From Rhizoclosmatium globosum (lineage: Eukaryota; Chytridiomycota; Chytridiomycetes; Chytridiales; Chytriomycetaceae): a stretch of 64,000 bases of DNA. A program made the position numbers and the translations under genes. The DNA lies in the NCBI GenBank assembly GCA_002104985.1, contig MCGO01000029.1:372001-436000 (forward strand), given 5' to 3'. Position 1 is the first letter of the stretch. Each line of letters begins with the position of its first letter. The notes under the pieces were generated by a model. It worked only from the letters and a program-made list of their open reading frames with translations, was not told the DNA's origin and did no database searches. Positions 1 through 12,141 of the stretch are shown piece by piece.

Positions 1-520
1 TCCCGTAATTTCCCATCATGTGAGTCAGTGAGTTAGACAGAGTGAACTCTAATTTGACTCCCACCAGAGAAAGAATCAACAAAATTGGGCCAATGTCCTG
101 GCAACGACACAAATCTGTGTATTCGATTCCTCCATAGTGCGAAAAGCTATTCGGAAATTTCAAGAGAGCTTTCTCTCGGGCTGTGTTGTCGCGTCAGATA
201 TACCACTGGAAATGGAGGACATCTTCCGCGATGTCGTCATACCATTGCGAGTGGATATGGGCGTTCATGAAATCAATGAAATACTTCAAACGTATCTGCA
301 AGACACTAAACGACTGCGATGGATGGCAAAAGAGGCTTTCAAACGAGCGCGTATGCATTTAACCTGTAGGAACAAAGTCGATAGGTTGCTGCAAGCTGCT
401 GCTATGGTACTTCGAGGTGAACGTGGCTACTGGTTTCCATTTGGGTTTTCTGCAACATGTAGAAAGTTTTGGACGGGGGACAAATACACAACAGAATGGT
501 GTCGAAATAATAAACGATAA
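1..520 (+). CDS. 3' end of a glycosyltransferase-like protein (partial)
   Basis: The gene enters from the left edge. I place an intron at about 20-67 (gtgagt donor, ccag acceptor) and a last exon 68-520 that is open through to TAA at 518-520. The last exon encodes a GT-B-like C-terminal segment: a helix, then GCVVASDIPLEMEDIFRDVV, which resembles the end of family-1-type glycosyltransferase folds (a polar loop with conserved Glu), then an Arg/Lys-rich helix and a Trp/Cys-containing tail (WFPFGFSATCRKFW). The family call is inference from this pattern; the catalytic half lies outside the window. A second glycosyltransferase-like gene of different architecture lies at 42612-44108. The 3' ends of this gene and of the minus-strand NOT4 gene converge, 112 bp apart. 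Confidence 0.5.
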
Positions 521-632
521 CACATAAATTTATTCAAAAGAAAAAAAAAGAACCCACATCATCAGTAAAATTTCAACACTCACAGCAAGGGTAAATAAAT
601 AGTAGTATAGGGCGCAAAAACATCAAAACTCG

Positions 633-3600
633 TCAAGTAGACACGCCACCTCCAGCAAACTTTACACCCATGGGATATGTACAGATTCCTTCAATCACAG
701 CCGGGTCAAATCCAAATCGCTCAATAAACTCTCCAGCATTCTTACGGTTAATATCAATGATTCGTACAAGCTCCTTATCAGCCTCTTCTTGCACCTTCAA
801 ACACTGTGCGTGTTCTTCCTCCAACAAGTCAATCAAGTCTTGGCACGGTTCTCTGCGTGGAACACCAGGAGATCCGTTCAGAGGATGTTCCACGTCCAGC
901 TGCATCAACATGTCCCTGACTTCGGGACTCACATAGGTTGGTGAGTTGATGAGGCTTTCACCTTTGGAAACCATCCAACGCACGGAATCAAGCAACTCGG
1001 AAATATACGCTGATCCTTGATTCAAAAACGTAATGGCACGATCCGGATTTTCCAAATGCAGCTCGGACCCATAAAGCTCATCCGTTTCATCAACATCCTC
1101 GTATTCATCATCGTCATCATCCTCGTATTCAATCTCATCATCATCATCGTCAGAGTAATAGTCGTCATCTCCACCAATATCATCATCGTCGTCATCGCCA
1201 TAGACCGATTCATCAAATTCAGAGTCAACGTCCAACGATGTTGCATTCGGATGAGTCATGGGGAAAGGATTAATGTACTTTGCTGCCGAGTTGGATGCTA
1301 TAGAATTGGAGAAGGACTGAATCGTTGGTTGGCGTTGAAAGCCAGGTGGCAGTTCAGGACCGAAAACAACATTTCCTCTAATTCCACCAACTTTTGGAAC
1401 CCGTGATTGAGCATCAGATGATGGCTGTGAACCAAGAGGAACAGGGACGACAGTTGGTGCACCATTTGCATTATTTCCCAACACTGCTGTAAAAACTGCA
1501 TTTCCAGTTGTGGAATCCATTTGGAACTGAAATTCGGGTTTTCCTCCGCTAGCATTTGCCGCTGAATTTCTCAACTGCGAAGCTGAAATAGGAACACTTG
1601 CTGCTGCGATTCCAACCCCCATTCCCATGCCCATACTGACAGCAGCACCAGCCATTGGATTATCCGTTGATTGCAGAAACGTTTCAGCAATAGCAAGCAT
1701 CGCTTTCGACAACCCTTCAGGAGTCATATCACAGTCAAACGAAACATCCAACGATTCAGATCCAGCTTTTGTCGAAACGTTCGAGACATTGGCCAAGTTC
1801 GCCATACCAGCAAGAGTCGCCTTATTTGCTTGCATCATGTTCGCAAAGTTGGCGGCATTGCCCATGTTACCTTGACTCATTTGCACCATCATTTGCTTTG
1901 TCATCTCACTCAACGGTCCTGCCGCCATACTGTTCATGTCAGCAGCTAGGTCAGAAGGAAGAACGTTCAAGGCGCTTGCAAATTGAGAGAGCTGTTCAGA
2001 CAGTCCAGCCATGTTGTTGGGAGCATTTGCTGATGAGGCAGCTTTGGCTAAAATTTCCCTGAACATAGGTGGCAAAGGCGGAGGATGTGACGAGGTTGGA
2101 GTAGTTGGTCGTTGATTTGCTGACGCAGACTGTTTGGCAGCAAGCTCATCACGCTCTTTCGCTCTTTTACGGCGACTTGACTTCTCCGCAGCTGTAGACT
2201 CTGCTGCAGTAGAACCACTTTGCTGGGTAGAAGGAACAAATGAAACCTTCTTGGGCGATGTCGAAAGAACTTCGGAATTCTTTGAAGCAGGTGGAACTTC
2301 TCTCACGACTGAAGAAGGCGGAATAAACCCGTCCTCTCCTTGCAAACTCTTTGCAGCCTCAGCAAGAGCCTTCTTCTTGGCTTTCTGCCTCGACTTCTTC
2401 GACTTTCCACATCCAGGCAATGGGATATCAGCTTCGGACTCAGTCTTTTCCGCTGCAGCTAATTTAGCAGCATCAACAGCAGCTCGTTCTGCAACTGCCT
2501 TCAGCTTCGCAGCTTCAGCCTTTGCAGCAGCTTCTGCTTTAGCAAGTGCAGCAGCCTGAGCCGCCGCTTCCGCTCTCACACGCTCCTCTTCTTCAGCTTT
2601 TTGCTTGGCCAACAATTCAGCCTCCAACCGCAACTTCTCCTTCCTTTCCTGCTCCTTTTCTCTTTGAATTTGCAAATCACGCTCCCGCTGCAACTGACGA
2701 ATCATTTCCTTCTCCTTAGCACGCTGTTTCGCCTTCTCCTTCTTGCTAATTACAGGCGTATTTGCCGCCGGTGCCTTCGGGACAGAAACAATGACTGGCT
2801 CAGCAACTTTGACTTGAACAGCCGATGGTATCGCCTTCTCGGCCTTGACTTTCTTGGGCGGCGCCCCAACCACTTCCTTCACCATAGGTGCCGCAGGCAG
2901 CTTGCTACTACTTGACCCCGTCTTATCTCCAGCTCCATTACTACTACTTGCTTCACTCCCTCCCACTTGTGTTGAATTTTCCTTCACCCCATTACCACCA
3001 GCCCCCACCCGAACCTCACGCACACCCCCACCCACACTTCTTGCGTCCCTCAATTGGGGAACGCTCTCCTCCTCGCGGCTGCTGCGGCCGCTGCTGCTGC
3101 CTGCATCCGTGAAGTAGGAGACCCCATACCCAGACCCTGCTGCTGTTGAAGGGCCTGTAACTGCATCCACTCCCTGTTGTCCCGCAACAACTCGCGCTCC
3201 TGCATCTCGCGCTGTAACTGTGCTAGCTGCTGGATTTGGGTAGTGTTCGTCCCACCCAGTGGGGTGTTGAGACTGCTCGAGCCGAGTCCCGCTCCCAAAG
3301 AGTTGTTGGTGGTTGCTCCATGGAGATCGCGGAGGAGGGAGGAGTCCTGAGCTTTCTTACATCGTTAGAGCATATTCACAACTTCATGACCAACAAATTT
3401 TGACTCACCAAAGCCTGTTGAGGGCGTCATACCCCATCCACTCAAGTCACCTTTCATATTGAGCGCGTTGTTACCCGCCCCACTAAGAAGCGCGTTAGTT
3501 CGTTCGCGTTCGCGATCACGTAATTGTAACTCTTGCATTTGGATCCGATTCTCCCGAAGCTGCTGCTCCCTCAAGAACGATGCCATATATTCTTCTTGAG

Positions 3601-5889
3601 CAGCACCACCGATTCCATTCAGGTATTGTTGCTGTTGTTGCTGTTGAAACCGTTGTTGCTGTTGCATTTGCAAGAGTTCTTGTTGTTGTCTGGCTGTTGC
3701 ACCAAACTGGTTACCAGCACTATTCCGCAGCAACTGCTGCTGACGAAGGGCATTTTCAGCTAGAATTTGCTCTCGCAAAAGCTGTTGTTGAGATGGTTGC
3801 GGCCACTGACTGCCAGCAGCTGTTCCGAAATCTGGCACCTTGTTTGCAGCACCAGAGTCCAACCAACGGCTTTCAACATCTGGAACTCCAGGCTGAGGAA
3901 GAGCATTTCCCTGGTACATATTCCGCTGATTGAAGGTTTAGTCCAAGGAAACGTAAGTGTGATAAGACTCACAGGCTTCTCAATCACCTTTTCTTCGTCT
4001 TCTCCAATAATTCGGTTAAAGCGATTGGCAGCCGCAGCAGCTCCAAACTCGTCACTTGCGAATCCACCTCCTCGAATCAAAGCCATTGGGTCGCTTGAAA
4101 AAGGATCAAACAATCCATTATAAGTTGGATTCAGAATATAGCCCAAATTGTACATGTACAGGGAGACGCCACCCTTCTTGGCAGCTTCCTTTCTGGATGA
4201 AGCTGCGGCACGAGCAACGGCGAAGGCTGAGTTGGGTGGGCCTCTTCTGATAAGATTTGGGACAAGCTCGTCAGTGCCATCCGCATTGAGAGCCTTTGAA
4301 CCAAGAACTCGGTCTTCATCTGGAACACTAGACGTAGCTGATGACACATTGGAAGCGGCAGGTTTTGCGGAGGTTAAGTTCACGTTGGGTGAAACACTTG
4401 GGCCAACTTCAGTTTGGGACTTAGTTGGTACCAAGCCAGGTGGACCGTTCATTACAGATGAAGATTGTTGCTGTAGTAGAGGTGGTGCTGCAACTTCGCT
4501 GGCCGTAACGGTGGGAGTTGCAACTGCAGACTTCTTGACTTTCTTTTTCTTTTCCACAATCAAGTCCATCAAGTTGGTGGTATTTTGGCTTTGGACTGTA
4601 CGTGGCAGGTCTGAGTCAGAAAAGTCTGAATCTGAAGGTTGGGGAGTGCTGCGCAATGGAGCAAGAGCGTGGGGGATTGGGGAAGCCGCAGCTCTGGTTC
4701 CGACTGGTTTTGCCCTATAATGTCATTCATTAGTATGAATTCGTTAAACGTTTGTTGAGCTGGTGACAGAATATCAAAAAGTCAACTCACCAGCTAGCAG
4801 TCGCAGGAAGAGCACTCTCCTCTTTCTCGTCTTTTCTGAAGTAAGCCATCAAAGTCGGGAAGGGAACAGGTCGAGGGTTGCGATCGCGCATGGCCTGGCG
4901 GGATAGCTCCTCTTTGGCATATGTATCAGCTTCTTCCGCAGGCTCGTGAAGGTATTGGCAAACAGTGTGCTGACAGGTCATATTCTTCAAAAAGAACTGG
5001 CAGTACTTTGTGGTACCATGGGTAACTCTGTTACCATCGCAATTTTAGGACATTCACAGCTGAATGCAAGAACACAAACCTCAACACTTTGTTTCCGTCA
5101 AAGACAGTTCCATCTACAGCTTCAATGGCTTTGATGGCATCTTCCTTCTTTGTGTAGAAAATAAAGACGCCAAGAGGAGAAAGGGATGAGACCACAGGAG
5201 TGTGACCATGCCCCTTTCTGTTGATGACAACTCTCGCAACCTTTCCAAACTGACCAAAGAACTCTGAACCTTTGAGATACTGTATGTAGATATAGTTAGA
5301 GCCACCACCCAATAACCAATGCACCGAATCAAACAAACAAATCAAACAAACACGCACATCTTCCGTCGCAAACTTCGCCGGCATTCCAACGACGTAAACC
5401 AAGTTCTTCTGGACCACGCGTGCATTTGCCAAGTGGCGTCGGGCAGCGTTGTCGATTTCTTTTCGTTCTCGTTCGCGGCGCTTCTTCGCTTCTTTGATTC
5501 GGACGAGTCTGATTTCAGAGTTGGATTAGATTGGATTAGATTGTGTCGGAGTGGGTGGGAAGTGGATGTGATGGACCAAGAGACAAGACAAACAAACTCA
5601 CTCGTCAACCGAAACGGGCGTAAACTCGACCTGCTCCTCCGTGTACTGCCGCCGACACGCAGGACACAGACCATTCAGATCCTCTTTGATGTGGTTCCAG
5701 CAGAACCGACAAATCTGGTCAAATGCGTGGAACTGTTAAAAGAGTGCTTTGATGATGTTGCACTGAAGGGCTCACCTGGTACCCGCACGGACACGGCTTG
5801 AAGTACTTGTCTGTCACGTCAATCTCTTCCATGCAGAGGGGACACTCCATGTCCTCATCCTGCTCAGAGTCACTGTCGTAGTTGTTCAT
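633..5889 (-). CDS. NOT4: CCR4-NOT E3 ubiquitin ligase subunit NOT4/CNOT4 with very long C-terminal extension
   Basis: Start ATG at 5889. Exons I can place: 5776-5889, 5602-5732, 5358-5508, 5080-5279, 4791-5027, 3973-4714, 3409-3925, then from about 3355 leftwards. The N-terminus carries the C4C4 RING typical of NOT4 (CPLCMEEIDVTDKYFKPCPCGYQ... then CRFCWNHI...CPACR), a basic helix, an RRM (NLVYVVGMP...VFIFYTKKEDAIKAIE) and a C3H1 zinc finger (CQFFLKNMTCQHTVCQYLH). A low-complexity Gln/Leu-rich region follows. At about 3050-3170 the reading frame changes: the frame coding for the Gln-rich helix stops at 3050 while an overlapping minus-strand frame stays open from 3170 to 633. That frame encodes a Lys/Glu/Ala-rich coiled coil, an Asp-rich acidic tract (about 1060-1220) and a final helical region. 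I treat it as one gene joined by a single-base error or a very short intron; two genes is the alternative. Confidence 0.72.
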
Positions 5890-5983
5890 TTGGCACTTCG
5901 CTTTTTCAAACACAAACAATTCAGAACAGATGAGAAAACAGTAGAACAAAGAGAAAACGAGTAATATACCCACAACTATTTAA

Positions 5984-8900
5984 TTATGCAAACAATATAC
6001 TCAAGTCCAACATTCTCTGCTTGGCCATCTGCTCCTTATTTTCTCTCGCTTTCTCCCTCCTCTTTCCCTTTGCTCCCAACCCATCGTCATCTCCCAATCC
6101 ACCCCCTCCACCTCCGCCTTTGAAAGCCATCTCCGCTAGTTCCATTTTGGCTTTCTGTAGACGTCGAATATTTTCTTCTATTGTGTCCTTGGCAATGAAC
6201 CGAACCGTATTCACTACCCGTGTCTGTCCCATACGATGACATCGATCGATCGCTTGTGATTCAACAGCAGGGTTCCAGTAAGGCTCCATAATATACACTC
6301 GGTTTGCAGCCGTCAAGTTTAAACCAACACCTCCTGCTTTCAATGAGAGCAAAATGACTGTACAGTCAGGATCAGTCTTAAAAGTGTTCATAGCTGTATT
6401 TCGATCCTGTCGTGTCATTTTTCCGTCCAGACGCGTGAATTTAAAGCCAGCGGCACGCAATGGCTCTTGTAACAGGTCCAACACAGTTGTCCATTGACTG
6501 AATACGATACTCTTGCTGGGTTTCTCGTTGCGTTCCATATTTTGAGCACGAACTTGAGCCAAACTGTTGACCAGTGCTCGAATTTTAGTGCTCTGTCCAT
6601 CAGCTTCCAACAAAGACATGTCTCCAAGAATATCATCGTCCAACTATACAAAGCCGTTTAGAAAACCTTACTTTCACCCAACAAAAAACACTCACCACAT
6701 CGCTCTCCTTGATTTCCATAATATCCCCTTGTCCAATCTCAAAGTTACACATTGGACACACTGGCGCAGATTCGCCTCTCGCAGCCCCACCTCCACTTAT
6801 TGCATCTTTGATTGTGCCCATACATCCAACGCAGAACAAATGTCCACACTTGGCCACGCATACACTCTTTCCCTCGTCTTATCCTGCTTCTGGTCATTCA
6901 TAGGAGCCGCTGCAGCCCCAAACGTATCCACAACACTTCCACAGCTACAGCAAGAGTCATCCCCACTTTCCCTCAACAACCCCAACAAATGAAGCGCGCG
7001 TTGTCGAGTCAATGGCGGTTTCACGTCATCCTTCAGTCCTTCCATTTGTTCATCTAATTCAATTCAAAACTTAGCATGGCCTTGAATAATCAAGATACAT
7101 ACCGAGTGCAGCCAACTCCCGCTCCCAATCGCGAAACAGACTTTTATGAACGCAAACTTGTCGCATTCTCAAAATAATCTCAAGCAGGTGAACATAATGC
7201 TGCATAACATTTCCACTGTCTTTCAATTGATGGAAGAATGCACGTCCCTTCGACCGTACTTTATCATACAGCTCCTGCTCACTCGGCGCCAGATCCAGCG
7301 TTATCAGTTCATCGATTCGTTCTGGAAGAGTCAAGATGGGTTTCCCGTTCACTTTCTGGTTCTTTGTTCTCCGGAGCGTGATGGATTTCATGAGTGTTTG
7401 TAGTTTTTTGACACCAGTGTTGGAGTCATATGTTGCCGAGAATTTGATGGGTTTGCTGATTTGGGAGTTCCATGAGGATTTGTTGCAAAAGGGTTGGATA
7501 CGAAGGAATTTGATTAAACTGAACAAGTCTGAACAAAAGTTTAGATGCCGGAAGTGTCGAGAATTCAAAGCATACCATCTAATTTGTTCTGAATCGGAGT
7601 TCCTGTTAGTGCCCACCGCCGTTCACCTGTGAGACTACACGCGGCCTTCGATTGTGATGTATTCGGGTCTTTGATAATATGAGCTTCATCCAATACAATT
7701 CGATACCAATTCACAAGTTGAAGCGTTGAATTGACAGTAATTGGAGTTTGGGACATATCATTATGAGAACCACCCTTGTTCTTCGTACTTGTCGACCCCG
7801 ACTTTATGTCTTTCCCGTATTCAATAGAAAGTAAATTGTATGTCGTGATTACGATATCCTGTAGATGAGGGCTTAACATAAGAAAATCAACATAAACGCA
7901 ACTCACATATTTCGCCAACTCCTGCGGATTCTGAATCCGATTCGGTCCATGATAAATGCAAATCTTGACCGTATTCGGTTTCACGTGGGCCGCAAACTGC
8001 TCTTCCCAATTCTGAACGGTACTCAACGGACATACAATCAATGTGCCTTGACTCTTGACTAAATCACCCCTGTCATCGTCCAAACACACTACATCATCGT
8101 CACTATCTTCGTCTTCTCCATCATCAATCGCAAAGACTTCATCTTGAAATAGCGGTTGTTGCTGGACGGGTGGGGTGGGAGCATTGTCTGGAGTTTGGGG
8201 AGTACTTGGAGCAGACCGCCTTATCCCGCCGATTCGGAATTTTTGATATGTAGGTACAGCTGGTAATCGGACAGAAGCACGAGACGTCATGATTAATGAA
8301 ATGACTTCAATTGTCTTTCCAAGACCCATATCATCTTGCAACAGGTTTAGATGTCTATCGTTAAGTTGCAATGTAACGACTCACCCGCCAGAATTCCACC
8401 CTTATTGTTCTTTGGCTTCGTATTTGTTTTCTCGTTTGTGATTTGGTTCGTGTACATTCCCGTTTGTCCATCAAACTTCCACAGAGATGTTTTTGGATCA
8501 TACTTTGTAAAGTCCAGCTCTTTTTCTTTTTCGGTCATGAAGTGAAGCGCTTGCTTTTGATGTGCATACATGGGTGTCAAAATGGAATCATCTGAGAAAC
8601 AGCACTAATAAGAAATTTGTGAAGAGAAGAAGTGATCCTCACCTGGCTCCAATTGAGGTAAATCTTCGGCAGCAATCAGAGAGTTATATACAGCTTCAAT
8701 CTGGTTCTTAGCTTCCTCTGCAGCATCCCGATTCAATTGAACAGTTGTCACATTTGAACCTCCCAAATATGATCCTCCAATTCCTCCGCGGAAACTATCA
8801 TGCGGATTTAAGGTCGGTATATTTGCAGGCATAGGTGTTTTGACGGGTTGCAAGATCATGTTGTTTTGAATCAGGATTGTTCCAAGGAGAGACGCGATCA

Positions 8901-10086
8901 TACGTGGTCCCACAACCGTAAGATAGATACCCATAGTTGAGCCCTGGAAGTAAGACGTGAGCTATTATGGGAAATTTGGAAACAAGCTTACGTTAGGCAG
9001 TGTATGAGGAATCCAAGCGTCCATTTTGATTTGCGACAAGAGTCTTTTCAATACTTGCACGACTCGTCCTTCAAGATATCCCAGCACACAAGTAACATTT
9101 CCCGCATCTATAGCAGTCACTTTAATTTTCAAGTCACCACCAGGTTGCGTCGGGGGTTCAGGATACAATCGTGCATGCATCATCAATTTGTTTTGATAAC
9201 AACGCGCATAATTTGACGGTAGAAGGTCGACGATATTGACGAGCAGTGTTCCAAAACACACATTCTCGTTTCCAAATCGAATACGCTCTTGTTGCGCCTT
9301 CAATTCCCGCTCTCTCCTCTCCTGTGCAAGTCTTTCTGTCGTAGCAGAATCGTCAACGTCTATAACTGCTGAAGCGGCAGATCCTCGGTTCTAGATGTTC
9401 AAAGAATAGTCAGAATCTTCGAATAGTTCTCGCAAGTCACCCACCTCTGCAGGTCTGATCGCAACCGGCCGTTGCGAGTTTGACCAAGAAGAATCAGGCA
9501 CCTTCCGTTTCGCAGGTACTGGTTGTGGTTTTACGGGTATAATGAACTCATCCAGTTCGTCGTCGAATTCGTCAGTCAGATCGATAACTTCTTCAGTTTC
9601 TGCTTTCTTTTGCAGTTTCGATTGCAGTTGCGGAGGTTTCTGTTGAGGTGGTTGCTGTGATTGCGTTGGAAGAGGTGGCTGACGCAGAGGAGAGGCTGTT
9701 GGAGGAGAGGGCAGGGCAAGGCTCGGGAGAGTGAACTGTTGCCGCAGTTGAGGTGACGTTGTTGCCGTTGTTGTTGATGTTTGTTGCGAAGGCGGCCGCG
9801 GAACGAACGATGTTGAGCCGAGAAGTGGATTGGTTGGGCGTCGTTGTTGGAGTGGTTGGACTGGTTGGGCTGAAGAAGAAGGTGGTGGTGCTGGTGGGGC
9901 AACGAGCCCAAGAAGCGCATCGAGGGCCGCCTCGGTTTCCATTCTTTGTTGCGTATCGTTGAACGGCGGTTGCGAATACGAACTGGCAGTGGAGAACGGG
10001 AGCGATCCGTTGCCTTGGGTAGGCACGCCGTTGCTTCCACTTGCTCCAATATTTCGAAGTAGTTCATCCAGTTCGGAGTCGTCCAT
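5984..10086 (-). CDS. HLTF/RAD5-type SNF2 ATPase with embedded RING finger
   Basis: Ten exons fit GT-AG rules and phase without any frameshift: 9445-10086, 8992-9390, 8643-8943, 8385-8591, 8334-7907, 7858-7576, 7528-7103, 7053-6937, 6877-6696, 6643-5984. The N-terminus is Pro/Gln-rich; a possible HIRAN-like DNA-binding domain follows (tentative). The SNF2 N-lobe shows DDMGLGKTIEV (Walker A), DEAH (VLDEAHIIKD) and LTGTPIQNK. A C3HC4 RING (CCSC...CGHLFCVGC...CPMC) lies between the two helicase lobes, and the C-lobe shows IVFSQWTTVLDLL, LLSLKAGGVGLNLTAA and DRCHRMGQ. This order (SNF2, RING inserted, helicase C) is that of HLTF/Rad5/Rad16 proteins, which remodel stalled forks and polyubiquitinate PCNA. 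Assignment to Rad5/HLTF rather than Rad16 rests mainly on the weak HIRAN match. Its start is 166 bp from the divergent PKA gene. Confidence 0.9.
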
Positions 10087-10252
10087 TTGAAATTAAAAAG
10101 CTGTAAATAGCAACTAAGAACGATGGGGTCTGGCTCCTCGTCGATTTTTAAGAAAATTGTCAAACTCGAAAAAACATCTTCGTTCTGTCCACTTCGTCCT
10201 GATCTGATTATTCTCATTATCCCACGTTCAAAGAGAATAATAACGGCCCAAG

Positions 10253-11766
10253 ATGACAGAGAAGGTGAGTGGTGGTATCTCCTGCGGTGCCGATCTGATT
10301 CTGTGCCGTCAAAAACATAGATGTCCTTCATTAAGAAGCTGACCATCTCAGCCAAGGAAGGAACATTATTTAAAAAGAGTAACACTGTATCCCCTGTCAG
10401 TGCATCGAAAGCTGTGTCCCACACAGGTTCACAATCCAACTTGAACAAGGCGTCACTCCCGTCCGCCTCAAATGGAGCCGCAACATCACCGTCAAAGCCA
10501 TCTCCAAATACTCAAACCCTATCTGCTACAAAGCAGACGGAGTCAATCTCACAGGATGGAAGTATGATCATCGCGTCAGTGACGACTCGTGGAGTAAACC
10601 CTGCGAACGCGCCACCGTTCAAACCAAAGCAAAAGTACAACTTCGCAGATCTTTCTATTGATAGAACGCTTGGAACTGGATCCTTTGGCCGTGTCCATCT
10701 TGTCCGACTGAAGACAACAGGAAAATATTATGCCATGAAAGTCTTGAAGAAGAATGAGGTTGTCAAGATGAAGCAAGTAGAGCACACCATCAACGAGAAA
10801 AATATTCTTGAGAAACTGGATTATCCATTCTTGGTCTTCATGTTGGGAACCATCCAGGTAGAGTTGCTTTCATCCCACACTCAATCTCTCACACTAAACA
10901 GGACTCCCACAACCTTTACTTTATTCTGGAATATGTGCAAGGAGGAGAAGTTTTCTCGTTTTTGCGACGATCGGGTGTAAGTTGAAGTGGATCTATTGGC
11001 TTTTGTTGACATCACTTCAGAGATTCCAAAACTCTGTCGCAAAATTCTACGCAGTCGAAGTTATCCTGGCCTTTGAATATCTGCACATTCGTGATATTAT
11101 TTACAGAGACTTAAAGCCAGAGGTAAACGAATGTCGCAGCGACGTTGAGTTCTAAAACGAATCATAGAACTTGTTGATTGACTCCAAAGGACATGTAAAA
11201 ATCACTGACTTTGGATTTGCAAAACACGTTCCTGACATTACCTGGACTCTCTGTGGAACTCCTGACTATCTCGCTCCAGAAATCATTCAATCTAAGGGTT
11301 ATGGAAAGGCTGTTGATTGGTGGGCCTTTGGTATTCTACTATACGAGATGCTTGCTGGTCATCGTAAGTTAGTTCCTTCCTCAAGATAGCTTTCTGACGA
11401 AAAGTTAATTAAGCGCCGTTTTATGACGACGATCACTTCAAGCTTTACGAAAAGATTCTCGCCTGCAAACCAAAGTTCCCCTCTCACTTCGACCCGAACG
11501 CAAAGGACCTTGTGAAAAGAATTCTGACAACCGATCTTACGAAGCGTTATGGTAACTTGAAGGCCGGTGTTGTTGACATCAAGACACACAAATGGTTTGC
11601 TGATGTTGAGTGGCAAAAGATGGAGGACTGTCAAGTTCCTGCACCGTACTTGCCACCGTGCAAAGGAGAAGGCGATACGAGTAACTTTGATCAATATCAA
11701 GAAGATCATGAGCCATATGGTGTGGTGGGACCAGATCCTCACAAGGACAAGTTTATTGGATTTTGA
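10253..11766 (+). CDS. cAMP-dependent protein kinase catalytic subunit (PKA C)
   Basis: Exons 10253-10264, 10321-10857, 10902-10976, 11021-11122, 11168-11363, 11414-11766 join in phase. The first exon encodes only MTEK; the ATG at 10321 that opens exon 2 is an alternative start. A Ser/Thr/Pro-rich N-terminal tail of about 100 residues, as in other fungal PKA subunits, precedes the AGC kinase domain: Gly loop [15 protein letters not shown] lysine, YRDLKPEN catalytic loop, TDFGFAK, activation loop [14 protein letters not shown] with the phosphorylatable Thr, and the C-terminal tail ending FIGF, the hydrophobic motif that docks on the small lobe in PKA. It acts in the cytosol and nucleus, held inactive by a regulatory subunit not seen here. 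Intact; no frameshift seen. Confidence 0.94.
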
Positions 11767-12141
11767 GGAGAAGTGGAGCATGCATTTTTTTACTAATTTG
11801 ATTTTCTTTTGTTGGTTTTTCAATTAAGTGGTTGATTGATGGAGCGAAGGACAATAGTTTTGGTATCCTTTATAGTTATAAGTAATAGAGAACAGAGAAA
11901 GAGAAGATGCATCATTGAAGATGTGATGAGATCTTGGCATTGTACACTTAACAAAGTCCCCACCATGCCAAAGACGCTATCTCGTATTCAGATATTTGCC
12001 AAGTTCAACAAGAGGGTTAGTTCAAGGTTTTCGCACGCTTTGATTGCGTCTTCGCTTGTTGTCACGCCGCACGCCCATAAACATTTTTGACCTCATTCGC
12101 ATTCAATTTCTTGGACGCACTCAACCCACTGACACCCACCA
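11767..12141. other. Intergenic region between PKA and CLC genes
   Basis: About 375 bp. It begins with a T-rich 3' untranslated stretch of the PKA gene and runs to the first CLC start codon. I see no convincing coding segment, RNA gene or repeat; the short open frames here have no recognisable composition. Confidence 0.5.

Noticed and set aside
1017..1406. Plus-strand open frame rich in Ile/Val opposite NOT4
   Set aside because: It is the antisense of the Asp/Glu acidic tract of NOT4, whose GAT/GAC codons read as ATC/GTC on the other strand.
3050..3298. NOT4 ends at 3050 as a short Ala/Arg tail
   Set aside because: Possible, but the Ala-run followed by Arg looks like an out-of-frame reading of the downstream Ser/Gly/Arg segment; kept only as an alternative in the NOT4 entry.
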